Positions 14,394-22,181 are shown, counted from the stretch's first letter. The stretch is DNA of 22,272 bases from JAAFIP01 sp043772355 (GCA_043772355.1 JAYVGI010000204.1:1-22272); one strand, 5' to 3'. Notes: generated from the sequence alone by a model not told the origin. A program made the numbers and translations.

Positions 14394-15317
14394 TCAGCCC
14401 ACGCAGAGCTTGGCGGTCATCAAAATCCAGCCATCCTCCGTGTCAGCCACTTCGAGCTGGGCATAGGGGGCGTAGGCGGCTTTGAGCTCGTCGGCTTGGC
14501 GCTCCAAAATACCGGCCAGTACCAAATTGCCCGTGGAGGACGCTGCGCCCTGGTCTGCTGGCGCTGCTTTTTGCACGTAATTGCAGAGCAACGGTGCCAG
14601 CACTTTGAGCGGGGTGGCCAAAATGTTGGCCAGCACGGTGTGGTATTGGCCCTGGGCGGCATCGGGCAGGCCCGCCGTGAGGGTGACGTGGTTGGCCAAG
14701 GCGTTATCCCGGGTGGACTGCACGGCCGCTTCGTCGATGTCTACCGCGTCAATATCAGTCGCGCCATACAGCGCTGCGCCGATGGCCAAGATACCAGAGC
14801 CGCAGCCGTAGTCCAGCACGCGCTGGCCTTGCACGCCGTGCTGCGCTGTCCAGCGCAGGCACATGCGGGTGGTGGGGTGGGTGCCAGTGCCAAAGGCCAG
14901 GCCGGGGTCCAGGGTGATAACCTTGCGCGCAGCCGCAGGCGCTTGGTGCCAGGTGGGCACGATCCAAAACTCGGGCGTGATCTCTACCGGCGCAAACTGC
15001 GACTGAGTGAGGCGCACCCAGTCTTGGTCAGCTACTTCGCTGGCGCCCAAGTTTTTGCAATTTTCAAAAAAATCCTGAAAATCCAGCGTATTTGCTGCGT
15101 TTTCAGCTATATATTGCGTAGCAAATAGCGCTTTGATAACGGAGCGTTGCCAGCCGTCTTTGGGCAGCGGCATGCCGGGCTCGCCAAACAGGGCTTGCTC
15201 GGCAGGGGTTTGCGCGTCGGCATCTTCTACGCTCACGCTCAGGGCATCCAGGGCTTCGAGCGCTTCGCTCAAAACTTCGACGTGCTCTTCGGGGCAATGC
15301 AGGGTGAGTTCAAACAT
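14394..15317 (-). CDS. prmA: Ribosomal protein L11 methyltransferase
   Basis: This 307-aa cytoplasmic SAM-dependent enzyme trimethylates amino groups of ribosomal protein L11. An N-terminal L11-recognition domain (MFELTLHCPEEHVEVLSEAL onward) leads to the conserved DQDWVRLTQSQF (98-108). The catalytic domain has DPGLAFGTGTHPTT (137-150), SAM motif I VLDYGCGSGILAIGA (167-181) and the LANIL motif in the second half. It is 12 bp downstream of accC, so it is probably co-transcribed with it. Residues about 63-81 (ALFATQYIAENAANTLDFQ) are encoded by a locally AT-rich segment that matches a small dispersed repeat. Otherwise the length is normal and the protein looks intact. Confidence 0.96.
   Translation of the reverse strand: MFELTLHCPEEHVEVLSEALEALDALSVSVEDADAQTPAEQALFGEPGMPLPKDGWQRSVIKALFATQYIAENAANTLDFQDFFENCKNLGASEVADQDWVRLTQSQFAPVEITPEFWIVPTWHQAPAAARKVITLDPGLAFGTGTHPTTRMCLRWTAQHGVQGQRVLDYGCGSGILAIGAALYGATDIDAVDIDEAAVQSTRDNALANHVTLTAGLPDAAQGQYHTVLANILATPLKVLAPLLCNYVQKAAPADQGAASSTGNLVLAGILERQADELKAAYAPYAQLEVADTEDGWILMTAKLCVG
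15075..15130 (-). repeat. Dispersed small repeat, copy 2, within prmA coding sequence
   Basis: On the minus strand it reads TTGCTACGCAATATATAGCT followed by GAAAACGC and AGCAAATACGC. This aligns with the copy at 20477 (GCTATGAATACGGTAGCT, then TTGCGC and GCAACATTGCGC). It is AT-rich compared with the rest of prmA and stays in frame. Confidence 0.4.
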
Positions 15318-15329
15318 GGATGGGGCGGC

Positions 15330-16679
15330 CTAGCGTTTGTGGGTTTTCAGCCACTCTTCGAGGTAGTGGATATTGGTGCCGCCTTGGACAAACTTGGCGT
15401 CCACCATCAGGTCGCGGTGCAGCGGGATGTTGGTGTGGATGCCTTCCACCACGGTTTCTTCCAGCGCGGTGCGCATGCGCGCCAAGGCTTGCTCGCGGGT
15501 GTCGCCGTAGACAATGATTTTGCCAATCATGCTGTCGTAATTGGGCGGCACAAAATAGTTAGTGTAAATGTGCGAGTCCACCCGCACACCGGGGCCACCA
15601 GGTGGGTGCCACAGGGTAATGCGGCCGGGGCTGGGGGTGAACTTGTAGGCGTCTTCGGCGTTGATGCGCACCTCAATAGCATGGCCTTTGAGCGCAATTT
15701 GCCGCTGGGTAAAGGGCAGTTTTTCGCCATAGGCCACGCGAATTTGCGTTTGCACAATGTCAATGCCGCTGATCCACTCGGTTACCGGGTGCTCGACCTG
15801 CACGCGGGTGTTCATCTCGATAAAGTAAAACTCGCCGTTTTCATACAAAAACTCAAACGTGCCTGCACCCCGGTAACCGATTCTTTTGCAGGCCGCCGTG
15901 CAGCGCTCGCCAATTTTTTCTATCAGCTTGCGCGGGATGCCCGGCGCGGGCGCTTCTTCGATGATTTTTTGGTGGCGCCGCTGCATGGAGCAATCACGCT
16001 CGCCTAAATACACGGCGTTTTTATGCTGGTCGGCCAGGATCTGGATTTCGATGTGGCGTGGGTTTTGCAAAAACTTCTCTAAATACACCGCCGAGTTGTT
16101 AAAGGCCGCGCCCGCCTCGGCCTTGGTCATGGCCACGGCGTTGACCAAGGCCGCCTCGGTATGCACCACCCGCATGCCGCGCCCACCGCCACCGCCCGCA
16201 GCTTTGATGATGACCGGGTAGCCCACGGCTTTGGCAATTTTTCTGATCTGCACCGGGTCGTCTGGCAGCTCGCCCTCCGAGCCGGGCACGCAGGGCACAC
16301 CCGCCTTGATCATGGCTTGCTTGGCCGACACTTTATCGCCCATCGTGCGGATGGAGTCGGGCGTGGGGCCGATGAATTTAAAGCCCGATTTTTCTACCCG
16401 CTCGGCAAAATCGGCGTTCTCGCTTAAAAAGCCGTAGCCTGGGTGAATCGCCTCAGCATCGGTCACCTCGGCCGTGGCGATGATGGCCGGCATGTTCATA
16501 TAGCTCTGGGCCGAGGGCGCCGGGCCTATGCACACCGCTTCATCGGCCAGCTTGACGTATTTGGCCTCGCGGTCGGCCTCGGAGTAGACCATCACGGCCT
16601 TGATGCCCATCTCTTTACAGGCGCGCTGGATGCGCAGCGCAATTTCGCCACGGTTGGCGATCAGGATTTTTTTAAACAT
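15330..16679 (-). CDS. accC: Acetyl-CoA carboxylase, biotin carboxylase subunit
   Basis: This 449-aa ATP-grasp enzyme carboxylates the biotin on AccB using ATP and bicarbonate, the first half-reaction of acetyl-CoA carboxylase. The N-terminal FKKILIANRGEIALRI is diagnostic. ATP-binding Lys116 and Lys159 (VIIKAAGGGGGRGMR) are in place. ERDCSMQRRHQK and the active-site loop EMNTRVQVEHPVTE, with the catalytic Glu/Asn/Arg set, are also present. The length matches E. coli AccC exactly in style and size. It is 21 bp after accB and 12 bp before prmA, which indicates an operon. Confidence 0.98.
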   Translation of the reverse strand: MFKKILIANRGEIALRIQRACKEMGIKAVMVYSEADREAKYVKLADEAVCIGPAPSAQSYMNMPAIIATAEVTDAEAIHPGYGFLSENADFAERVEKSGFKFIGPTPDSIRTMGDKVSAKQAMIKAGVPCVPGSEGELPDDPVQIRKIAKAVGYPVIIKAAGGGGGRGMRVVHTEAALVNAVAMTKAEAGAAFNNSAVYLEKFLQNPRHIEIQILADQHKNAVYLGERDCSMQRRHQKIIEEAPAPGIPRKLIEKIGERCTAACKRIGYRGAGTFEFLYENGEFYFIEMNTRVQVEHPVTEWISGIDIVQTQIRVAYGEKLPFTQRQIALKGHAIEVRINAEDAYKFTPSPGRITLWHPPGGPGVRVDSHIYTNYFVPPNYDSMIGKIIVYGDTREQALARMRTALEETVVEGIHTNIPLHRDLMVDAKFVQGGTNIHYLEEWLKTHKR

Positions 16680-16700
16680 GCGGGGGAGTCCGTCTGGCGC

Positions 16701-17162
16701 TTATTCGATGACGACCAAGGCCTGGCCATATTCCACCGCCTGGCCGTTCTCGCACATGATCTTTTTCACCACACCGGCTTTGTCCGACTCAATCTCGTTG
16801 AGGATTTTCATGGCTTCGATAATGCACACCGTGTCGCCCACGGCCACGGTGTCGCCTACCTCTACAAAAGCTTTAGCGCCCGGGCTGGACGCGCGGTAAA
16901 AACTGCCCACCATGGGAGACTTGACGCTGTGGCCCGCCAACGCGATGACGCTGGACGCGGCTTCCGATAAGGCAGGCGCGCTTGGCGCAGCGCTGGACAC
17001 GGGCGGTGGTGCGTAAATGTTTTGCGGTACCATCACGGCTTGCGCCACGCCCGCGCCGCCTTTGACAATGCGCACCTTACCTTCGGCCTCGGTAATTTCC
17101 AACTCTTGCACGTTGGAGTCGGACACTAGATCAATCAGTGTCTTGAGTTTGCGTAAATCCAT
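16701..17162 (-). CDS. accB: Acetyl-CoA carboxylase, biotin carboxyl carrier protein
   Basis: This 153-aa carrier protein shuttles carboxybiotin between AccC and the carboxyltransferase. A short helical N-terminus (MDLRKLKTLIDLVSDSNVQE) is followed by an Ala/Pro-rich linker (about 50-78) and the biotinyl domain, with the biotinylated Lys119 in IIEAMKILNEI. The usual bacterial motif is EAMKM or EAMKL; Ile follows the lysine here. AGGAG lies 7 bp before the ATG at 17162 on the minus strand and supports the start. The 138-bp upstream gap, AT-rich with TACAAT and TATAAA boxes, probably holds the accBC promoter. Upstream is a TlpA-like gene instead of the aroQ gene often found there. Confidence 0.97.
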   Translation of the reverse strand: MDLRKLKTLIDLVSDSNVQELEITEAEGKVRIVKGGAGVAQAVMVPQNIYAPPPVSSAAPSAPALSEAASSVIALAGHSVKSPMVGSFYRASSPGAKAFVEVGDTVAVGDTVCIIEAMKILNEIESDKAGVVKKIMCENGQAVEYGQALVVIE

Positions 17163-17300
17163 GCGTTATCTCCTACGATATTTATACTAATTGTACGCAA
17201 TTTTGTTTAAAAGCGCATAAATACGTTAATGTCGCTCAGTTTACACCAATTGCCAAGCAACTGTAAAAAGCGACTTATGGCGCAAAATCTGCAATCGGCC

Positions 17301-17828
17301 TCATCGAATCGCGGCAAACCCATCGACTTGCTGAGCGCTTAGTTTACCCATATGGCGTAAGGCCACCTGCCCCGCCGAATCAAACACCACCGTGAAAGGC
17401 AGTCCGCCACTGATGTTGCCCAGGGAGCGCGATAGCTCGGTACCCGCCAAACCGGCTAGCGGCACCGGAAAAGTGAGCGGCATTTTGCTTAAAAACTTGT
17501 TAACCGCATTGGCATTGTCCACTGCTACGCCTACAACTTGCCAGCCTTTAGCAGCATTTAGCTTATAAAAGCGCTCCAATAAAGGCAATTCTTCCACACA
17601 AGGTGGGCACCAAGTGGCCCAAAAATTAAGCACGGTGGGCTTGCCACGCAGATTTTTCAGATGCATCGTTCCGCCTTGGGGCAGCTCCAACTCTAGCAAC
17701 CACAGGGCGGCCAAAGCGTCGTCTGCGGGTTCAACCAGTCGGTATTGCCACAACGCCAGGCCAGCGCCCGCCAAACCGGCAGCCGCCGCTATGCCCACTA
17801 TGGTGGATCGTTTAGATAGAGGGTTCAT
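17301..17828 (-). CDS. TlpA/ResA-like membrane-anchored thiol-disulfide oxidoreductase
   Basis: This 175-aa protein has a basic N-terminus and one hydrophobic helix (STIVGIAAAAGLAGAGLALW, about 8-27) serving as signal anchor, so the rest is periplasmic. The thioredoxin fold carries the active site FWATWCPPC (Cys74 and Cys77), preceded by LRGKPTVLNFW. The cis-Pro loop is GGLPFTVVFD. Proteins of this family reduce disulfides in the periplasm, often for cytochrome c maturation; no cytochrome genes are nearby, so the partner is unknown. It is 14 bp after the conserved hypothetical gene and probably shares its transcript, while accB starts 138 bp later. Confidence 0.92.
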   Translation of the reverse strand: MNPLSKRSTIVGIAAAAGLAGAGLALWQYRLVEPADDALAALWLLELELPQGGTMHLKNLRGKPTVLNFWATWCPPCVEELPLLERFYKLNAAKGWQVVGVAVDNANAVNKFLSKMPLTFPVPLAGLAGTELSRSLGNISGGLPFTVVFDSAGQVALRHMGKLSAQQVDGFAAIR

Positions 17829-17842
17829 TGCTATAAATCAGT

Positions 17843-18439
17843 TTAATTCTCTGCAACAGAAGCCAATTTACGCTTAAGTGCTGTCATGTCTCCGCGCGGA
17901 CTACGTCCTTTGACATCCAATTTAAGCGCACCGCGCACATCATCATGGTCATAAATCATCAAGTGCACGCCTACCATCTCGCCCAGCCCAGGGCATTGGC
18001 TGTGCACGCTGAGGGCATCCACTGTATCCCCATGCAAGCCGGTGACGGAGCCTACCGCGTACTGCACGCCGTGGTCGATCAAGGCGATTTCGGCTGATTT
18101 GGTGTCGTCGCAAAACAATTGCAGGTAAATATCGGACAAGCGGGTAGCTGTACCATGCCAGACCGCGCCACCCAAATATGGGCGAAATGCTTGCAGCCTG
18201 TCCATCCACACCAGCGCCAACTCGCGCAGCGCCCGCAGCTCAGTGGGTTGGGTGTCGGCGCAAAACAGGGCAATGTAGACGCGCACCTCGTCTTCTACCT
18301 GGGCATTGTCTGGCAGGGCGCTGCGGCCAGGCAGGCCCAGGTGCTTGACGGCTCGGCGTTTGGCGGGCCCGTACTCCAGGCCCTCTTCCACCACCATGCG
18401 GGCTGCAGTGGCGGCGATCTCTAATTGTGCGTCTTGCAT
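17843..18439 (-). CDS. Conserved hypothetical protein, possible degenerate nucleotidyltransferase fold
   Basis: This 198-aa soluble protein shows no signal peptide or membrane segment. The N-terminal part is helical (EIAATAARMVVEEGLEYGPA, AKRRAVKHLGL). The centre has LGGAVWHGTATRLSDIYLQLF (89-109), which resembles the nucleotidyltransferase pattern GG-x(9-13)-[DE]h[DE]h. Gly90-Gly91 and Asp103 are there, but the second acid is a Tyr. CDDTKSAEIALID follows, then LMIYDHDDVRGALK towards the C-terminus. I do not recognise a named family with certainty; the nucleotidyltransferase idea is inference. It heads the minus-strand run and diverges from mpl across 47 bp, so the two may share a control region. 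Confidence 0.8.
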   Translation of the reverse strand: MQDAQLEIAATAARMVVEEGLEYGPAKRRAVKHLGLPGRSALPDNAQVEDEVRVYIALFCADTQPTELRALRELALVWMDRLQAFRPYLGGAVWHGTATRLSDIYLQLFCDDTKSAEIALIDHGVQYAVGSVTGLHGDTVDALSVHSQCPGLGEMVGVHLMIYDHDDVRGALKLDVKGRSPRGDMTALKRKLASVAEN

Positions 18440-18486
18440 AGCCGCATTGTAGGAAATTACCGCGCTGGCTCCTTACAATCGCTGGC

Positions 18487-19929
18487 ATGCACATACATAT
18501 CTTAGGCATTTGCGGTACTTTCATGGGCGGCTTGGCCGCGCTGGCGCGTGAGGGCGGACACAAGGTCACGGGCTGCGACACCGGCGTCTATCCGCCGATG
18601 AGCGACCAGTTGCGCGGCCTGGGCATCGAGCTGATCGAAGGCTACGGTGCCGACCAGATGGCGCTGGCACCGGATGTGTTCGTCGTGGGCAATGTGGTGT
18701 CCCGCGCGCGCCTGGCCGATGGCAGCCCCAGGTATCCGCTCATGGAAGCCATTCTGGACAGCGGCCAGCCTTATACGAGTGGGCCGCAATGGCTCTCGGG
18801 CCATGTCCTGCACCACCCGACGCACCATGCTACCGGGCCACGCCATGTGCTGGCGGTTGCCGGCACCCACGGCAAGACCACCACCACCGCCATGCTGGCC
18901 TGGATTCTAGAGTGCGCCGGTCTGCAGCCCGGTTTTTTGATCGGCGGCGTGCCGCTGAACTTTGGCGTGTCGGCGCGGCTGGGTACAGGCAATACCTTTG
19001 TGATCGAGGCGGACGAGTACGACACCGCGTTTTTCGACAAGCGCAGCAAGTTTGTCCACTACCGCCCGCGCACGGCGATTTTGAACAACCTGGAATTCGA
19101 CCATGCCGATATTTTTGATAACCTGGCGGCCATCGAACGGCAATTTCACCACCTCGTCCGCACGATTCCTTCGCAGGGCCGTGTGGTCGTCAACACGGCC
19201 GAAGCCAGCTTGCAGCGTGTACTGGCCCAGGGCTGCTGGAGCGAACAGGTAGGGTTTGGCAGTGCGCAAGGCCCCGGCTTCACCGCCCGGGGCGAGCCTG
19301 ACGACTTTGCAGTTGTCAAGGCCGGTGCGGATGTCGCCCGGCTGCGGTGGGGCATCAGCGGTGTGCACAACCAGCACAATGCCCTGGCGGCCATCGCCGC
19401 AGCCGAGCATGTGGGCGTGACGCCCGCACTTGCTACCGAGGCGCTGGCGTCGTTTAGAAACGTCAGGCGCCGCATGGAGGTGCGCGGCGTACTCCGGTTT
19501 TCTGACAAGAATGGCGACGGCAAGGCAGGCAGCATCACGGTCTATGACGATTTTGCCCACCACCCGACCGCTATCCGGACCACGGTCGACGGCCTGCGCC
19601 GCCAGCTGGACAGCGCAGGAAAAAACAACGAGCGCATCCTGGCGATTTTCGAGCCGCGCAGCAACACCATGAAGTTGGGTGCCATGACAGCGCAGCTGCC
19701 ATGGAGCCTGGAGAGCGCCAACCTGGCGTTTTGCCATGCAGGCGGCCTGGACTGGAACGCACGAGCGGCGCTGGCACCCATGGGCGAACGCGCGCGGGTG
19801 GCTGACGGCCCGGCGCAGTTGCTGGCGCAGATCAAGGCCGCTGCCCGGCCGGGCGACCACCTGCTGTGCATGAGCAACGGCGGCTTTGCCGGGATACATG
19901 AAAAGCTGCTGGAAGCACTCAAGCCTTGA
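18487..19929 (+). CDS. mpl: UDP-MurNAc:L-Ala-gamma-D-Glu-meso-DAP ligase
   Basis: This 480-aa Mur-ligase-family enzyme attaches recycled murein tripeptide to UDP-MurNAc, returning it to peptidoglycan synthesis in the cytoplasm. The N-terminus MHIHILGICGTFMGGLAALA is characteristic of Mpl. The ATP loop GTHGKTTTT is at 126-134, EADEYDTAFFDKRSKF follows, and the C-terminal domain has YDDFAHHPTAI and FEPRSNTMKLG, as in Mpl rather than MurC. A short insert, SDKNGDGKAGS (339-349), just before TVYDDFAHHP, and a His-rich insert near 109-115 (HHPTHHA) are unusual. It stands alone on the plus strand, divergent from the hypothetical gene at 18439. Confidence 0.96.
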   Translation: MHIHILGICGTFMGGLAALAREGGHKVTGCDTGVYPPMSDQLRGLGIELIEGYGADQMALAPDVFVVGNVVSRARLADGSPRYPLMEAILDSGQPYTSGPQWLSGHVLHHPTHHATGPRHVLAVAGTHGKTTTTAMLAWILECAGLQPGFLIGGVPLNFGVSARLGTGNTFVIEADEYDTAFFDKRSKFVHYRPRTAILNNLEFDHADIFDNLAAIERQFHHLVRTIPSQGRVVVNTAEASLQRVLAQGCWSEQVGFGSAQGPGFTARGEPDDFAVVKAGADVARLRWGISGVHNQHNALAAIAAAEHVGVTPALATEALASFRNVRRRMEVRGVLRFSDKNGDGKAGSITVYDDFAHHPTAIRTTVDGLRRQLDSAGKNNERILAIFEPRSNTMKLGAMTAQLPWSLESANLAFCHAGGLDWNARAALAPMGERARVADGPAQLLAQIKAAARPGDHLLCMSNGGFAGIHEKLLEALKP

Positions 19930-19948
19930 TTTGCTTGGCGGCGCATTC

Positions 19949-20008
19949 ATGCTGCAATTTTGATAGCTGTTGGTGCTTGTAACTACTGGTCTAGGGGGTT
20001 AAAACTCC
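19949..20008 (+). repeat. Dispersed small repeat, copy 3
   Basis: Downstream of mpl: ATTTTGATAGCTGTTGGTGC, then TTGTAACTACTGG and TCTAGGGGGTTAAAA. It fits the layout of the copies at 4640, 15075 and 20477, with the ATAGCTG core and a distal tail rich in A. Confidence 0.5.
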
Positions 20009-20050
20009 CTTATTCATTCTTGACTAGCCACCTGACGCAAAGTACCAACC

Positions 20051-20140
20051 TGTCATTGCGGACTTGATCCGCAATCCATGACTCCGCACCCGATGGCCTG
20101 CGTAGCAGAGGATGGTTCCCGGATCGAGTTCGGGATGACG
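20051..20140. repeat. 90-bp element with imperfect terminal inverted repeats (CGTCATTGCGGACTTGATCCG type)
   Basis: The left end TGTCATTGCGGACTTGATCC and the right end, which on the other strand reads CGTCATCCCGAACTCGATCC, match at most positions. This is the familiar palindromic intergenic element of many proteobacteria (GTCATTGCGG...CCGGGATGACG). It probably spreads as a small non-autonomous repeat. Its right end is 2 bp from the stop codon of the next open frame. Confidence 0.75.
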
Positions 20141-20142
20141 GA

Positions 20143-20469
20143 TCAGGGCTTGGCGTGTCCGGCTTGTATCGCCTGCTGAAGGCGCTCCTGGTTGGCACGC
20201 ATCATGACTTCGGCGAGGTCCAGCGATTCGTACGGCAGATCGATGTCTAGCGGCTTGGCCAGCATGCCTTGCAGCAGGGCGCGCATGTGTGCAGCATAGT
20301 TTTGTTCTTTCTGGCGCAGGCTGCGTCTGCCGTGCATCGCTGCCATGGACCCATTGCTGTCAGCGGCCAGGACGGCTTCAACAAATTTTTTCGGCGCGCG
20401 AACTAGCCGGGCAAAGGCAAAGGCAAAGGCAACATTAGTGCCGCAGGGCAGCGCCAGACCAGACTTCAA
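20143..20469 (-). CDS. Small hypothetical protein, start uncertain
   Basis: The open frame encodes up to 108 residues from a TTG at 20469; an ATG at 20346 would give 67 residues. The C-terminal part (SLRQKEQNYAAHMRALLQGM, then ESLDLAEVMMRANQERLQQA) looks like genuine amphipathic helices. The N-terminal part holds a GCAAAG triplet repeat giving FAFAFA. I recognise no family. The gene is squeezed between two dispersed repeats, and its stop codon lies 2 bp from the 20051-20140 element. It may therefore be a remnant or have had its end reshaped by insertion. Confidence 0.4.
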   Translation of the reverse strand: MKSGLALPCGTNVAFAFAFARLVRAPKKFVEAVLAADSNGSMAAMHGRRSLRQKEQNYAAHMRALLQGMLAKPLDIDLPYESLDLAEVMMRANQERLQQAIQAGHAKP

Positions 20470-20476
20470 TCAACAT

Positions 20477-20546
20477 TATTGCTATGAATACGGTAGCTAC
20501 TTGCGCCCTGCAACATTGCGCGAAAGGCTGATATGGCCCTTAAATT
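20477..20546 (+). repeat. Dispersed small repeat, copy 4
   Basis: It reads TATTGCTATGAATACGGTAG, then CTACTTGCGCC, ATTGCGCGAAAGGCTGAT and a TTAAAT tail. A further related piece may follow at 20554-20592, where CTATTG and CAATAG form an inverted repeat (20554-20559 and 20573-20578). That piece overlaps the end of the next gene. Confidence 0.55.
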
Positions 20547-20571
20547 GCGCCCACTATTGTTTATGCGAGAT

Positions 20572-20883
20572 TCAATAGCTGATGCTCAACGCCGCCACGT
20601 CGATGTTGATCAGCGGCCGGCCCAAGGCGGCAGTTGCGGCGCGAGCGAATTCCTGCGCCCACTGGGCGTCGGCAAACTTGTGCGGCCCGGCTGCTTCGGC
20701 CACCACCACCACCTTGTCGGCGGTCAGCAGCTTACCGGTCGGGCGCAGCGGCTCGCAGCCCATCTCGGTGAATTGCGCATCGAGCCAGCGCCGGGCTGCC
20801 TCGCCAGCCATCGGCTGCGCATCATCGAGTTCGATCTGCACCGGGAGCTGGTTTTTGAAGGTGATGCTGACTTCGCTGCGCAT
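20572..20883 (-). CDS. Hypothetical protein of 103 residues
   Basis: I start at the ATG at 20883 (MRSEVSITFKN), because AAGGA lies a few bases upstream (AAGGAAGCCACC-ATG); the frame stays open upstream to 20979 without support. The sequence suggests an alpha/beta fold: a first strand pair (SEVSITFKNQLPVQIELDD), a helix (GEAARRWLDAQFTEMG), a strand (KVVVVAEA) and a helix (QWAQEFARAATAALG). It has no signal peptide, membrane segment or motif that I recognise. It lies downstream of the DAHP synthase gene on the same strand, 109 bp away. The last residues (LSISY) overlap repeat-like DNA. Confidence 0.7.
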   Translation of the reverse strand: MRSEVSITFKNQLPVQIELDDAQPMAGEAARRWLDAQFTEMGCEPLRPTGKLLTADKVVVVAEAAGPHKFADAQWAQEFARAATAALGRPLINIDVAALSISY

Positions 20884-20992
20884 GGTGGCTTCCTTGAAAA
20901 ATGAAGGGTTGAAGTGCTGGGTGTTCGGGTGCGCATGTCGGCAAGCTGTGTTGTCAACGCCGCCGAAGCGACCGCGCACTTTATCAAGGACC

Positions 20993-22114
20993 CTATTTTG
21001 CCCGACGCATTTCTACTGCTTGTGACAACGATTCCAGCAGGTCCAGCGAATCGTTCCAGCCCAGGCACGCATCGGTGATGCTGCGGCCGTATTCGAGCGC
21101 CCGTGCATCGTCCTTGCCAGCGGTGAATTTCTGCGCGCCAGCGGTCAAATGGCTTTCAACCATCAGGCCAAACACACTGTGCGAGCCGCTGGAGACCTGG
21201 TCGGCAACCTCGCGCGCCACGTCGACCTGTTTTTCGTGCTGCTTGGAGCTATTGGCATGGCTGCAATCGACCATCAAGGTGGCGGGCAAACCGGCGGCCT
21301 GCAGCGCACTGCAGGCCGCCTGCACGCTGGCCGCGTCGTAGTTCGGCGTTTTGCCGCCGCGCAAAATGACATGGCAGTCCTGGTTGCCGTTGGTCTGCAC
21401 GATCGCGACCTGGCCGTTTTTGTGCACCGACAAAAAGTGGTGGCCACGCGCTGCCGCCTGGATGGCATCGGTAGCGATGCGGATGTTGCCGTCGGTGCCG
21501 TTTTTAAAGCCGATCGGCGCCGACAGGCCCGACGCCAGTTCGCGGTGCACCTGGCTTTCGGTGGTGCGCGCGCCAATGGCACCCCAGGAAATCAGGTCGC
21601 CGATGTACTGCGGCGAAATCACGTCCAGAAATTCGCTGCCGGCCGGCAAATCGAGGCGATTGATGTCGATCAACAGCTGGCGGGCAATGCGCAGGCCTTC
21701 GTCAATCCGGAAAGTCTCATCGAGATACGGATCGTTGATCAAGCCCTTCCATCCCACGGTGGTGCGCGGCTTTTCAAAATACACCCGCATGACGATCTCC
21801 AGCGTGCCGGCGTATTTTTTGCGCTGCTCGGCCAGGCGGCGCGCATAGTCGAGCGCGGCCATCGGGTCGTGGATCGAGCACGGGCCGATCACCACCAGCA
21901 GGCGATCATCAAGGCCAACCATGATGTCGTGAATGGACTGGCGCGTCCGGGTGATCAGCGACTCGACCGCCGTGCCCGCAATCGGAAAAAAGCGGATGAG
22001 ATGCTCGGGAGGGGGTAGCACGGTGATGTCCTTGATGCGTTTGTCGTCGGTCTGGCTGGTTTTCTCGACGCTCGCATACCAATCTGGATTGGTGGAGGTG
22101 GCTTGGGCATGCAT
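20993..22114 (-). CDS. aroG: 3-deoxy-7-phosphoheptulonate synthase, class I (AroG type)
   Basis: This 373-aa enzyme condenses phosphoenolpyruvate and erythrose-4-phosphate to DAHP, the first step of aromatic amino-acid synthesis. The family motifs are all present: GPCSIHDP (77-84), MRVYFEKPRTTVGWKGLINDP (109-129), WGAIGARTTESQVHRELASG, GFKNGTDG and SHANSSKQ. The sequence is close in layout to E. coli AroG, including an N-terminal extension (residues 1-35) that in the family takes part in feedback control. Which aromatic amino acid inhibits it cannot be told here. I start at the ATG at 22114 because AAGGAAA lies about 8 bp before it; an upstream frame to 22180 has no support. The symbol names the type, not proven orthology. 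Confidence 0.93.
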   Translation of the reverse strand: MHAQATSTNPDWYASVEKTSQTDDKRIKDITVLPPPEHLIRFFPIAGTAVESLITRTRQSIHDIMVGLDDRLLVVIGPCSIHDPMAALDYARRLAEQRKKYAGTLEIVMRVYFEKPRTTVGWKGLINDPYLDETFRIDEGLRIARQLLIDINRLDLPAGSEFLDVISPQYIGDLISWGAIGARTTESQVHRELASGLSAPIGFKNGTDGNIRIATDAIQAAARGHHFLSVHKNGQVAIVQTNGNQDCHVILRGGKTPNYDAASVQAACSALQAAGLPATLMVDCSHANSSKQHEKQVDVAREVADQVSSGSHSVFGLMVESHLTAGAQKFTAGKDDARALEYGRSITDACLGWNDSLDLLESLSQAVEMRRAK

Positions 22115-22181
22115 CACAGGTTTCCTTGATTGAAATTTCGAACGGGCTTGGGCAAATTCACAGGATTGGCAACATGGCAAG

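Noticed and set aside
17530..17590. Additional dispersed repeat copy within the TlpA-like gene
   Set aside because: The AT-rich stretch encodes LLERFYKLNAAKGWQVVG, a normal thioredoxin segment, and its match to the repeat core is poor.
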